From positions 1-64,000 of the forward strand of contig CAWDLZ010000015.1 of the NCBI GenBank assembly GCA_963803265.1: DNA of 64,000 bases, given 5' to 3'. A program made the position numbers and the translations under genes. The notes under the pieces were generated by a model, which was given only the letters and a program-made list of their open reading frames with translations, was not told the DNA's origin and ran no database searches. Below are positions 46,026-54,000 of this stretch, piece after piece. Every line of letters starts with the position of its first letter. Within the stretch, counting starts at the first letter, position 1. Origin of the DNA: CAIKMD01 sp963803265. GTDB lineage: Bacteria; Pseudomonadota; Alphaproteobacteria; ATCC43930; CGMCC-115725.

Positions 46026-48059
46026 ATGAGCGATAGACCCTCGGGGCCGCGCTGCGCGGCTTTGGTCGGGCCGTACCTCTCCGGCAAGACGACCCTCCTC
46101 GAAGCGCTGCTCTTCGCCTCGGGGACGATCAACCGGCGCGGCACCCAGAAGGACGGCAACACGGTGGGCGACGCCGCGCCCGAATCCCGCGCCCGGCAGA
46201 TGTCGACCGAGATCAACGTCGCCCGCGCCACCTATCTCGACGATCCCTGGACCTTCCTCGATTGCCCCGGCTCGGTCGAGCTGGCCTGGGAAGGGCAGAA
46301 CGCGCTGCTGGCGGCCGATGTCGCGGTCGTCGTCTGCGAGCCGGAAATCGAGCGCGCGCTGACGCTGGCGCCGCTCTTCAAGTTTCTCGACGACCGCGAA
46401 ATTCCCCACATGGTGTTCATCAACAAGATGGACACCGCCTCGGCTCGCGTCTCCGAGATTCTGGCGGCGCTGCAAGGCGTGTCGCAGCGCCCCCTGGTGC
46501 TGCGCCAGGTGCCGGTGCCCGGCGCCGAGGACGCGCCGCAAGGCTATGTCGATCTCGTCAGCGAGCGCGCCTATCGCTACAAGCCCGGCCAAGCCTCGGA
46601 CCTCATCGCCGTGCCCGAGGACATGCTCGACGAGGAGAAATCCATCCGCGCCGGGCTCTTGGAAAAGCTCGCCGATTTCGACGACAAGCTCTTGGAGCAG
46701 CTGCTCGAGGACGTGCAGCCCTCGAAGCAGGATATCTACCGCCATCTCACCCAGAATCTACGCCGCGACGCGATCGTGCCGGTGTTCCTCGGCGCCGCCT
46801 CGCTCGATCACGGCGTCCGCCGCCTGCTGAAGGCATTGCGCCACGAGACCCCCGAGGTCGCGGCCGCGGCGGCGCGGTTGAAGCTCGACGCCAAAAAAAC
46901 CGACGCGGTGGCGCAGGTGCTGAAGACCTACCATCCGCCCAATGCGGGAAAGCTCTCGCTGGTGCGGGTGTGGAGCGGCCAGGTCACCGAGGGCATGAGC
47001 TTGAACGGCGTGCGCGTCGCCGGCGTGCTGCGGCTCGTCGGCGCGCAAGCGACCAAAGTGCCCGCGGCTTCGCCCGGCGAGGTCGTGGCCCTCGCCCGGC
47101 TCGAAGGCATCGCGACCGGCGCGGTCCTGTCCTCGGGCGCGGCCCCCGTGCTGCCGACGCTGCCGCTTCCGGCGCCGGTCTATGGCCTCGCCATCGCCGC
47201 CGAGAAACGCACCGACGACGTCAAGCTCACCGGCGCGATCCAGCGCTTGATCGAGGAAGACCCGACCTTGTCGCTCGAGCACAACGCCGACCTGCAAGAG
47301 ATGGTGCTGTGGGGCCAGGGCGACATCCACTTGCAGATCGCGATCGACCGGCTGCGCAACAAATACAATCTCGCCGTCACGACCAAGCGGCCGCAAGTGC
47401 CGTACAAAGAGACCATCAAGACGGGGACGTCGCAGCATTCGCGCTTCAAGCGGCAATCGGGCGGCCATGGCCAGTTCGCCGACATCCAGATCGAGGTCAA
47501 GCCCTTGCCGCGCGGCACCGGCCATGTCTTCAAGGACGCGGTGGTGGGCGGCGCCATTCCGCGCAACTTCATCCCGGCGGTCGAGGAAGGCGTGGCGGAA
47601 TATCTCAAGCGCGGGCCATTGGGCTTCGGCGTCGTCGATGTCGCGGTCACGCTGGTCACCGGCCAGTTCCACGACGTCGACAGCTCGGACCAGGCCTTCA
47701 AGACTTGCGCGCGCCAGGCGATGACCGAGGCGATGCCGAAATGCAACCCGGTCCTGCTCGAGCCCATCGACCATGTCGAGATTTCGGTGCCCAACGCCTT
47801 CACCAGCCGGGTCCAGCGCATCGTCTCAGGGAGGCGCGGGCAGATCTTGGGCTTCGACGCCAAGCCCCTCTGGCCGGGCTGGGACCTGGTCGCCGCCAAC
47901 ATGCCGCTATCGGAGCTGCACGACTTGATCGTCGAGCTGCGCTCGGTGACCTTGGGCGTCGGCACCTATGTCATGCGCTTCGACCATCTCCAGGAGCTCA
48001 CCGGCAAGCTCGCCGAAAAGGCGATGCAGGGCCGCGCCACCGAAGCGGCGGCGCAATAG
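46026..48059 (+). CDS. Elongation factor G-like GTPase, divergent paralogue
   Basis: A 677-residue EF-G-family protein with all five domains but altered GTPase motifs. The P-loop is GPYLSGKTTL instead of AHIDAGKTT. The G3 motif is DCPGSVEL, so the catalytic His of EF-G (DTPGHVDF) is a Ser; NKMD (G4) is normal. Later domains: AVAQVLKTYHPPNAGKLSLV (domain II), LEHNADLQEMVLWGQGDIHL (III), RFKRQSGGHGQFADIQIEVK (IV) and the C-terminal LRSVTLGVGTYVMRFDHLQE (V). Such paralogues are widespread in alphaproteobacteria; their role is unknown. No ribosomal genes are nearby. The ATG follows GAGGAGG. Confidence 0.88.
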   Translation: MSDRPSGPRCAALVGPYLSGKTTLLEALLFASGTINRRGTQKDGNTVGDAAPESRARQMSTEINVARATYLDDPWTFLDCPGSVELAWEGQNALLAADVAVVVCEPEIERALTLAPLFKFLDDREIPHMVFINKMDTASARVSEILAALQGVSQRPLVLRQVPVPGAEDAPQGYVDLVSERAYRYKPGQASDLIAVPEDMLDEEKSIRAGLLEKLADFDDKLLEQLLEDVQPSKQDIYRHLTQNLRRDAIVPVFLGAASLDHGVRRLLKALRHETPEVAAAAARLKLDAKKTDAVAQVLKTYHPPNAGKLSLVRVWSGQVTEGMSLNGVRVAGVLRLVGAQATKVPAASPGEVVALARLEGIATGAVLSSGAAPVLPTLPLPAPVYGLAIAAEKRTDDVKLTGAIQRLIEEDPTLSLEHNADLQEMVLWGQGDIHLQIAIDRLRNKYNLAVTTKRPQVPYKETIKTGTSQHSRFKRQSGGHGQFADIQIEVKPLPRGTGHVFKDAVVGGAIPRNFIPAVEEGVAEYLKRGPLGFGVVDVAVTLVTGQFHDVDSSDQAFKTCARQAMTEAMPKCNPVLLEPIDHVEISVPNAFTSRVQRIVSGRRGQILGFDAKPLWPGWDLVAANMPLSELHDLIVELRSVTLGVGTYVMRFDHLQELTGKLAEKAMQGRATEAAAQ

Positions 48060-48122
48060 TCTTTCTCTCCCCGCCGAGTGGGCAAATCGGAGGAAGCGGG
48101 CCGGACCGAAGGAGACGAGGTG

Positions 48123-48329
48123 ATGCGCTACGCGGTGGTGATCGAGAAAGCGGAGGGCAATTATTCCGCCTATGTCCCGGACCTTCCTGGCTGCGTCGCG
48201 ACGGGCGCGACGGTTGAAGACGCTGAGCGCGAGATTCGAGACGCGATCCGCTTCCATATCGAGGGTCTGCGCGCCGATGGCTTGGCGGTGCCAGCGCCGC
48301 AGAGCTTTGCCGAATATGTCGAGGCATGA
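48123..48329 (+). CDS. HicB-family antitoxin, orphan
   Basis: A 68-residue HicB N-domain protein. The ATG follows AAGGAGACGAGGTG. It reads MRYAVVIEKAEGNYSAYVPD, LPGCVATGATVEDAEREIRD, AIRFHIEGLRADGLAVPAPQ: the partly degraded RNase-H-like HicB fold. Here the expected LPGC...GxTxEEA pattern is intact, unlike the hicB remnant at 27.4 kb. No HicA lies directly beside it: the 61 bp upstream belong to the EF-G-like gene's 3' flank, and a direct repeat follows 39 bp downstream. It might act in trans or be a remnant of a larger module. Confidence 0.82.
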   Translation: MRYAVVIEKAEGNYSAYVPDLPGCVATGATVEDAEREIRDAIRFHIEGLRADGLAVPAPQSFAEYVEA

Positions 48330-48367
48330 GTTGGCGCAGCGCTGCAGCGCCGGCTGATAACCCCGCC

Positions 48368-48400
48368 GCCAATCGCGCTTGCGTGACTTGCCGCGCGGGT
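48368..48400 (+). repeat. 33-bp direct repeat, left copy, flanking brnTA
   Basis: GCCAATCGCGCTTGCGTGAC then TTGCCGCGCGGGT. It matches 49051-49083 at 31 of 33 positions (GC versus CT at positions 26-27). The two copies bracket the brnTA module and are 683 bp apart. Confidence 0.85.
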
Positions 48401-48429
48401 TGCCTGCGTCTATTGCCGGCCTGTGTGGG

Positions 48430-48741
48430 TCACCGGGAGGCGCGTCTCGCCATCGCCGAGGGGCGGTTTTTGCGCTGCCTTATTCCGATCATATAGGCGC
48501 GCAGCACCGCGTTCACGCGGCTTTGATAGCCCTTGCCGCCGCGCCGGAAGAAATCCAGAACGTCGCTATCGAGTCGAAGCGAGACTTCCGACTTGCCGGT
48601 CGGCATCAACCATTCGGCAGTCCGGAAAAAGTCGTCGCCGAGCGGCGGGATGTCGGAATAGTCGATCGTCTCGTCCGTTCGACCGCGAAGTCGATCAACG
48701 ACCGCGCGGGCGCGCGATTTCGAGATAGTTCTGCCGCTCAT
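48430..48741 (-). CDS. brnA: BrnA-type antitoxin
   Basis: A 103-residue antitoxin. The ATG lies inside the 3' end of brnT (47-bp overlap), the usual coupled arrangement. It has a Ser/Arg-rich N-terminus (MSGRTISKSRARAVVDRLRG), SDIPPLGDDFFRTAEWLMP and the ribbon-helix-helix stretch SEVSLRLDSDVLDFFRRGGK, GYQSRVNAVLRAYM. The closing tail (RQRKNRPSAMARRASR) is basic. In the sequence as given a frameshift joins the toxin N-terminus in frame with this gene. Confidence 0.82.
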   Translation of the reverse strand: MSGRTISKSRARAVVDRLRGRTDETIDYSDIPPLGDDFFRTAEWLMPTGKSEVSLRLDSDVLDFFRRGGKGYQSRVNAVLRAYMIGIRQRKNRPSAMARRASR

Positions 48742-48972
48742 GCCAATTCGCCCTCCTGGCCGTGATGATCCAAATATTGGCGCCGCGTTTCGATTAGCGA
48801 AGGCGATCACGAGACCTTCGACCGCGCCGATCGCGAGCCAAGGCTCCTCGCCGCGCCGATCGTTGCGCCGCGCCAGCAGCGGTCCTTCGAAAGCGAGCGG
48901 AACGAAGTCGAGCGGGATGCCGTGCTTGGCGCGATTCGCCCGGGACTTGGCCTCGTCCCACTCGAAATTCAT
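48695..48972 (-). pseudogene. brnT: BrnT-type RNase toxin, one frameshift
   Basis: A BrnT toxin of about 92 residues broken near 48780. The N-terminus FEWDEAKSRANRAKHGIPLD, FVPLAFEGPLLARRNDRRGE and LAIGAVEGLVIAF is in one frame. The C-terminus NIWIITARRANWHERQNYLE IARPRGR-stop is in another, matching BrnT's IISARRA...ERxxYE ending. The length, 278 bases, is one short of 93 codons. Because of the shift, the toxin frame runs straight into brnA, giving a 180-codon toxin-antitoxin fusion. AT content is slightly higher upstream (AAAAGTCTATACATTTG), a likely promoter/operator. Confidence 0.78.
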
Positions 48973-49050
48973 GGCAAAAGTCTATACATTTGTCGGGAAA
49001 ATGCAAGGCGGGGCCGCTCTCAGCACAACCGGACGGGCCGGGAGCGGAGC

Positions 49051-49083
49051 GCCAATCGCGCTTGCGTGACTTGCCCTGCGGGT
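49051..49083 (+). repeat. 33-bp direct repeat, right copy, flanking brnTA
   Basis: GCCAATCGCGCTTGCGTGAC then TTGCCCTGCGGGT, same orientation as the copy at 48368-48400 with two mismatches. It lies 45 bp before msrP. It may be an attachment site or the trace of a recombination that brought the module in. Confidence 0.85.
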
Positions 49084-49127
49084 CGCTTGGGGTTATCGCT
49101 GGCTGACATCATCGAGCGGAGGCCACC

Positions 49128-50102
49128 ATGCTGTTGAAGGTGAAGCGCGGTTGGGAAATTCCGGAAAGCCAAGCGACGCCCAAATCCGTCTTCCGCAACC
49201 GCCGCGCGCTGCTCAAGGCGATGGGCATGGGCAGCTTGCTGGCGGCCGCGGGCCTGCCGCTGGGTCAGGCCCGCGCCGCCGCGGCGCCCGAGCCGGACCC
49301 TTCGGCCGGGCTTTATCCGGTGAAGCGCAACGAGAAATACACGCTCGATCGGCCGATCACCGACGAGAAGCTCGCCACCAATTACAATAATTTCTACGAA
49401 TACGGCGAGGACAAGGACATCGCCGCCGCCGCGCAGCAACTCATCATTCGGCCCTGGACGGTCGCCATCGACGGCATGGTCGAGAAGCCGATGACCATCG
49501 CCATCGACGATCTCTTGAAGCAGATGCCGCTCGAGGAAAGGCTCTACCGGCATCGCTGCGTCGAGGCCTGGTCGATGGCGGTGCCGTGGAGCGGCTTTGC
49601 CCTCAAAAGCCTCGTCGATCTCGCCAAGCCGCTGTCCGGCGCGAAGTACCTGCAAATGACCACCTTCCTCGATCCCAAGATGGCGCCGGGCCAAAAGATG
49701 TTCTGGTATCCCTGGCCCTATATCGAGGGCCTCACCATGGCCGAGGCCACGAACGAGCTCGCGTTTCTCGTCACCGGCATGTACGGCCATCCGGTGCCGC
49801 GCCAGGACGGCGCGCCGCTGCGCCTGGCGACGCCGTGGAAATACGGCTTCAAATCGATCAAATCGATCGTCAAGTTCAGCTTCACCGACAAGCGCCCGGT
49901 CGGAATGTGGGAAAAGATCCAGTCTAGCGAATACGGCTTCTGGGCCAATGTGAACCCCGACGTGCCCCATCCGCGCTGGAGCCAGGCCACCGAGCGCGTG
50001 CTCGGCGAGGATGCACGCCGGCCGACCTTGATTTGGAACGGCTATGGCGAGTTCGTGGCGCATCTCTACGACGACCTGAAAGGCGAGCGGCTCTTCGTTT
50101 AA
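49128..50102 (+). CDS. msrP: Protein-methionine-sulfoxide reductase catalytic subunit MsrP
   Basis: A 324-residue periplasmic molybdoenzyme (YedY) that repairs oxidised methionines in exported proteins. The Tat signal is RNRRALLKAMGMGSLLAAAG. The molybdopterin-binding Cys lies in RHRCVEAWSMAVPWSGF (near residue 144), and the sulfite-oxidase fold continues with PWPYIEGLTMAEA, GHPVPRQDGAPLRLATPWKY and KSIVKFSFTD. The ATG follows GGAGG. Its membrane heme partner gene msrQ, usually next door, is absent; a small lipoprotein follows instead. Confidence 0.93.
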   Translation: MLLKVKRGWEIPESQATPKSVFRNRRALLKAMGMGSLLAAAGLPLGQARAAAAPEPDPSAGLYPVKRNEKYTLDRPITDEKLATNYNNFYEYGEDKDIAAAAQQLIIRPWTVAIDGMVEKPMTIAIDDLLKQMPLEERLYRHRCVEAWSMAVPWSGFALKSLVDLAKPLSGAKYLQMTTFLDPKMAPGQKMFWYPWPYIEGLTMAEATNELAFLVTGMYGHPVPRQDGAPLRLATPWKYGFKSIKSIVKFSFTDKRPVGMWEKIQSSEYGFWANVNPDVPHPRWSQATERVLGEDARRPTLIWNGYGEFVAHLYDDLKGERLFV

Positions 50103-50219
50103 ATCAAGGTCTAACTCGCTGCTCCTGCTTAAGCTCCCGAGGAGTCGCATAGAAGCGATTGTAAAAAAGCGGTATTTTTGCTAGGCTCCGCTTGGGTCCA
50201 TCCCAGGAGTAGCTCATCC

Positions 50220-50456
50220 ATGCGTATTTCCGTGGCTTTCTTTCTTGCCGCTTCCGTGCTGCTCGCGGGCTGCGGCCAGACCCCGACCGATCGCGCGCTC
50301 AGCGGCGCCGGCATCGGCGCGGCGGGCGGCGCGTTGGTGGGCGCGCTGGTCGGCGCCCCGCTGATCGGCGCGCTCGCGGGCAGCACCGTCGGCGCCACTG
50401 CGGGCGCCGCGACCGACCCGTCGCAAATCTATCTCGGCCAGCCGGTCTGGAAATAA
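50220..50456 (+). CDS. Glycine-zipper lipoprotein
   Basis: A 78-residue protein. The signal MRISVAFFLAASVLLAGCGQ has a lipobox LAGC. The mature part is a glycine zipper (GAGIGAAGGALVGALVGAPL, IGALAGSTVGATAGAA), which forms a hairpin membrane segment in YMGG/Rcs-like outer-membrane lipoproteins. The ATG follows CAGGAG. It lies 117 bp after msrP, with its own AT-rich upstream region. Function is unknown. Confidence 0.72.
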   Translation: MRISVAFFLAASVLLAGCGQTPTDRALSGAGIGAAGGALVGALVGAPLIGALAGSTVGATAGAATDPSQIYLGQPVWK

Positions 50457-50462
50457 GCTCGG

Positions 50463-50508
50463 GCTTAGCCGGTCGCGGCGAGATCGGCGAAGGCGGCGAC
50501 GGCGTCGT
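50463..50508. repeat. 46-bp direct repeat, left copy: duplicated 3' end of the PqqD-HprK gene
   Basis: It matches 52851-52896 at 41 of 46 positions in the same orientation. The right copy is the last 14 codons of the kinase gene. Read on the minus strand this copy gives the same ending (DAVAAFADLAATG-stop against DAVAAFAKLAAKG-stop). It is thus a leftover gene tail, and the genes between the copies form an insert. Confidence 0.85.
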
Positions 50509-50570
50509 GCCCCACGTGCCCGGGCGCGGCAGCGCGCCGCTTGGCGGTTTATCCCGTGCTGTCTAGTCCG

Positions 50571-51200
50571 CTAGATGTCGCGCGGGACCCGCATGTCGTC
50601 CGGGTAAGGCAAGCGACTGTCCACGCCTTCGAGTACGGTTAGGTAGTCTCGTACCGCACCGTTAAATTCAGCCGCATCTCCTATAGGTCTATCCTCGAAA
50701 GCGTGGATCGCGTTCCGGCGTTGTTGCACGAGTTTGGCGAGCGCATCACCTGCCGGCTCGATTAGATCGCGGACCCGCACGTACTTTCGCAGTCGTTCAA
50801 GTGTGAGGCCGTCAGGGGACATCGGAGCTTGCTTCTTTCTGTCGTAAGCGTCTGCGGCTTTTAGATTGTCGATGTCGTTTCGGTAGTCGTTGTAATACAC
50901 AGATAGAAACAGTTTTAGCGTGCCCTCGATCAGGCTGCCCAAATTCGCCCAGGCCAAGATGAGTTCACCGTCGCTCAAGGACTCTGGTGGCTCACCCAGC
51001 CACAAGCGCAGCGATGATGACAGGGACACCTGCCAATCGAGGCGAGACTTGCTAAGGAGGCCAGCGGCTTCAAGTGGTGCCCAACCATGCGCGGTCTTCC
51101 AAAAGTCCGCGATTTTGCCATTCAACGTTTCGATGCGCTCCACCACTTCAGGGATAGGAGTTTCATCGTATTCGAACGGGATGTCAGGTTCTTCGTTCAT
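50571..51200 (-). CDS. Uncharacterised protein in the inserted segment
   Basis: A 209-residue acidic, largely helical protein with no signal or membrane segment. Landmarks: EYDETPIPEVVERIETLNGK, SLRLWLGEPPESLSDGELIL, FLSVYYNDYRNDIDNLKAAD and VQQRRNAIHAFEDRPIGDAA. The last block (RRNxIHAFEDR) recalls HEPN/MNT-associated helical proteins, but this is a resemblance only. Codon use is clearly less GC-rich than in the neighbours. The start MNEEPDIPFEY is chosen over an upstream ATG. It lies on the same strand as the HhH-GPD gene, within the 46-bp direct repeats. Confidence 0.7.
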   Translation of the reverse strand: MNEEPDIPFEYDETPIPEVVERIETLNGKIADFWKTAHGWAPLEAAGLLSKSRLDWQVSLSSSLRLWLGEPPESLSDGELILAWANLGSLIEGTLKLFLSVYYNDYRNDIDNLKAADAYDRKKQAPMSPDGLTLERLRKYVRVRDLIEPAGDALAKLVQQRRNAIHAFEDRPIGDAAEFNGAVRDYLTVLEGVDSRLPYPDDMRVPRDI

Positions 51201-51367
51201 TGCGTCACACCGCACCGGATTTCTGCACCAAAAAAGCCCCGTGATCTCAACGCTCCAATTTTGGTGCGAAATTCTTGGTTTAGGCCGAAAGACAGATGCG
51301 GGTGCGTAATCGCGTTCCGGCGAGTAGCGCAGCGGAACGACGGCCTACGACCCACAGCACAACTCGT

Positions 51368-52147
51368 TTAGGGCTGGGGCTTGCGGTTCTTCTTGAGCCG
51401 ATCGCTGTTAGCGGTGGGACACACATCGCGCATGAAACACCCTGAGCAAATCGGAACCCGCTCCTTACACCAGTTCCGTCCAATCTCAAAAGTTGGGGAA
51501 TCAAGGAGTCCAGGGAACTTCGGAGATAAGCTCCTCGCACGATAGATCAGCTCTGCGTCAGGCGCTTTCTCGCGCGTCAATCCTAGCCTCGCGAAGACCC
51601 GCCGCACGTGGCGATCAGGCGATATGTCGATGGAGGAATAGTCACGAAAAGGCACCTTGAACGTGCGCGCCAGAATGTTTGCGGCCATCGTAGAAATTTT
51701 TACGCCGAAGCCAGGTAACTCAAGGAAACGATATACAACGTCGGCGCTCGATGGTTTGCCGGCCCAAATCCCGCTAGCGTTTCCACCGTACTCGCGCTCG
51801 ATGACGACTAGTGCATCGTGGACGGCGGTGCCCATTACATTCGGGTAGATACAGAGCGCTTTGGGCTTACTCACCAGGCGCACGATTTCCTTAACGGAAA
51901 GCGCACGTAGGTGGGAGAACTCGAACGTTTCAAGTTTTTCCGCCATTCGGAATGGCATGAGCCACGGTCGTTTGGTTCTGTCTTGCCGGTCGGCGATGCA
52001 GGCAATGACAAAGGCGTGCGGGTAATCGGCAAGGTCGTTCAATAATTCATCGGCGGGTTTCTCCTCCGTGAACGGGTAGAGACGAAGCGGTGCGTCGAGC
52101 GTCCGCCTTCCTTTTCTAATCAACCGATCGCCAATCGAAGTGTCCAT
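51368..52147 (-). CDS. HhH-GPD/endonuclease III-like protein with [4Fe-4S] motif
   Basis: A 259-residue base-excision-type enzyme. The helix-hairpin-helix segment is LELPGFGVKISTMAANILAR (near residue 142), whose Lys sits where endonuclease III has its catalytic Lys; SSIDISPDRHVRRVFARLGL supplies the Asp. A C-terminal cluster CKERVPICSGCFMRDVC has the C-x6-C-x2-C-x5-C spacing of the EndoIII/MutY iron-sulfur cluster. The N-terminal ~100 residues (PYPHAFVIACIADRQ-like, LMPFRMAEKLETFEF) differ from Nth. It is AT-richer than the core genome. A role in DNA repair or in attacking modified DNA is possible; it is not ordinary Nth. Confidence 0.78.
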   Translation of the reverse strand: MDTSIGDRLIRKGRRTLDAPLRLYPFTEEKPADELLNDLADYPHAFVIACIADRQDRTKRPWLMPFRMAEKLETFEFSHLRALSVKEIVRLVSKPKALCIYPNVMGTAVHDALVVIEREYGGNASGIWAGKPSSADVVYRFLELPGFGVKISTMAANILARTFKVPFRDYSSIDISPDRHVRRVFARLGLTREKAPDAELIYRARSLSPKFPGLLDSPTFEIGRNWCKERVPICSGCFMRDVCPTANSDRLKKNRKPQP

Positions 52148-52192
52148 TGGCCTCCTCTCTGGAATGAGCGGCGCAAGGAGCGCCCCCTTGGG

Positions 52193-52618
52193 CTAACGTA
52201 GCATGTACTGCGACGGCACTTGATACGCCGTGACCTTCCCATCAACTAACGTGATGAAAATCGAGACGCCAAAGGCGAGCACCTCTATCCGGCCATTTTC
52301 GTTTGCAGTCGATGGAATGCCGAAGAGGGCGAGCACCGCACAACGTCCGATCCCGGTGTCAACCCTCTGCCGATCAACGATCTGCCAATCGTGATCGTTC
52401 ATTACACCGCGCTTTATGAGTTCAGCTCGGATGTTGGCCCTCGAAACCTGCGAGGCATCACCATTGATCGCGCCGAATTCGTGATAGCCCCAACAAAGAC
52501 GTTCGGTCTCTGCATTCTGAGCCTGTTCAGCCGTCAATGGCTTTGCAGGTGGTGTGCTGCATCCGAGAAGCGCGAGAACAAACAGACACGAAGAGATCAG
52601 CCTCGGATTACGGCCCAT
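52193..52618 (-). CDS. Putative lipoprotein in the inserted segment
   Basis: A 141-residue protein with a lipoprotein signal (RLISSCLFVLALLGCSTPPA; lipobox LLGC). The mature part contains SRANIRAELIKRGVMNDHDW, QIVDRQRVDTGIGRCAVLAL and a beta-rich C-terminus (IEVLAFGVSIFITLVDGKVT). Such short 'C(W)GYxxFG...IRAELIxRG' lipoproteins are widespread and uncharacterised. Codon use is less GC-rich than the flanks. It ends the group of three minus-strand genes in the insert. From 52619 to 52850 no gene is seen. Confidence 0.7.
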   Translation of the reverse strand: MGRNPRLISSCLFVLALLGCSTPPAKPLTAEQAQNAETERLCWGYHEFGAINGDASQVSRANIRAELIKRGVMNDHDWQIVDRQRVDTGIGRCAVLALFGIPSTANENGRIEVLAFGVSIFITLVDGKVTAYQVPSQYMLR

Positions 52619-52850
52619 CGTCCCCCCTTTGGGTAGCCGACTATTACTTTAACCGACAGTCCCCCGATCACCAGGAACCCGCGCGAATGTTAGCATTCTG
52701 CGCCGGTAGCGGCCAGCCCGCGCCTGTCGCATAAGCCCCATTCTGTGAAATTGCGCCCGGTACAAAATTCTAGAACTCTGCACTATGTCGCAGGTTCAGT
52801 CGGGATTCGTGCAAGGATGCTGAACGGCGTGCCGTCGAGGCGCGTCCCGA

Positions 52851-52896
52851 GCTTAGCCCTTCGCGGCAAGCTTGGCGAAGGCGGCGACGGCGTCGT
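52851..52896. repeat. 46-bp direct repeat, right copy (3' end of the PqqD-HprK gene)
   Basis: The end of the kinase gene including its stop codon. It pairs with 50463-50508 (41 of 46 identical), in the same orientation, 2388 bp apart. Confidence 0.85.
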
Positions 52897-54000
52897 CGAG
52901 CCGGCTATAAGTGAAGCGCCAGCACTCGCTGCCGGCGAAGATCTCGGCCAGGAGCGCGAAGCCTCGGGCGCCGTGGAGGCTGTAGTTCATCGCGTTGTGC
53001 GCCAGCTCGATGAGCCCCGCGGCCTTCGACCACGGCTCGAGCCGGGCGCTCGCGCCCTCCTGCCAGCGCGGAAACACGATCCAGCCGACCTTTGCTGCCT
53101 CGTCGCTTCGCGCCAGGCTCTCGGCCGGCGCGCGGAGCAAGGCGACGGTGCCCTTCACGGTGTCGTGGGTCTCGGCGCTGAGGACGGCGTCGGGCGCGAA
53201 GGCGCGGATGAGCGCGATCGAGCGGTTCTTGAGATTGAGCGGGCGGCCCAAGGGCACGACCAAGCCATCCGCCGGCCGAATCAGCGCGAGCTCGTCCGAC
53301 AGGAGCCGCCAGCCGCGCCGAGTGAGCGCGGCGGCGAGGGTCCTCTGCCCGCCCCCGGCGCGCCGGGCAGGATCGCGACGCGGCCTGACTTCTCGATCGC
53401 GGCGGCGTGGATCGCGAGATACTGATGCGCCTGGCCGGCGATCGCGTAATTGAGTCCCCATTCGAACATTGGCAATGCCTGGCCCCGCGGCAAAGGCTTG
53501 AACGGGCTCCTGCCGTCGAGGAGAAAACGCGCCTGGGGCTTCGCCCAGCGGCGTAGGCCCTTGCCGGGCACGACCGCGACGTCGAAATCGGCGAAGCCCA
53601 TGCGATCGGCGAGAGCCTCTTCGGGGTAGAGAAGCCGCAAGCCATCGACGAGCGCGGGAAAGGGCGTGGCCAGCCGGGCGGCGAACGGGCCGAAGCGCAG
53701 CGCTAGCCTCAACATGCCGCCTCGATCGAGCTCGAGCCGCTCGAGCAGGGCGAGGCTGCGCCGGATCGCGGTGCCGCGATCGACGGCGGCGGGCAGCTCG
53801 ATCTCGCGCGCGGCGGCGTCGAGCAGGTCCTGCTCGCTCGCGGCCTTCTCGGCGAGGATGCGGAAGAGGAAGGCGGCGATGTCGGCGAAATGATGGGTGT
53901 CGCCGGTCGTTCCGCTATAGGCGACGACCTCGCCGTCCCAGACGCGCCACAGCACGTCGGGCGCGATGCGCCACGCCGGGGCGCTGGCCCGGCGCATCAT
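52853..54000 (-). CDS. PqqD-like peptide-binding domain fused to HprK-related kinase A, one frameshift
   Basis: Expected length 382 residues. The N-terminal ~85 residues look like PqqD, a peptide chaperone/recognition domain: APAWRIAPDVLWRVWDGEVV, TGDTHHFADIAAFLFRILAE. The remainder resembles the HPr-kinase-related kinase A: MFEWGLNYAIAGQAHQYLAI, HAAAIEKSGRVAILPGAPGA then a P-loop, RRGWRLLSDELALIRPADGL, VVPLGRPLNLKNRSIALIRA. One base is missing near 53345, inside the P-loop (GGCAGAGGACC for GAGKRTL); 1148 bases versus 1149. The start overlaps the exported-protein gene's stop (ATGA). Predicted substrates are unknown. The 3' end is duplicated at 50463. Confidence 0.8.
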
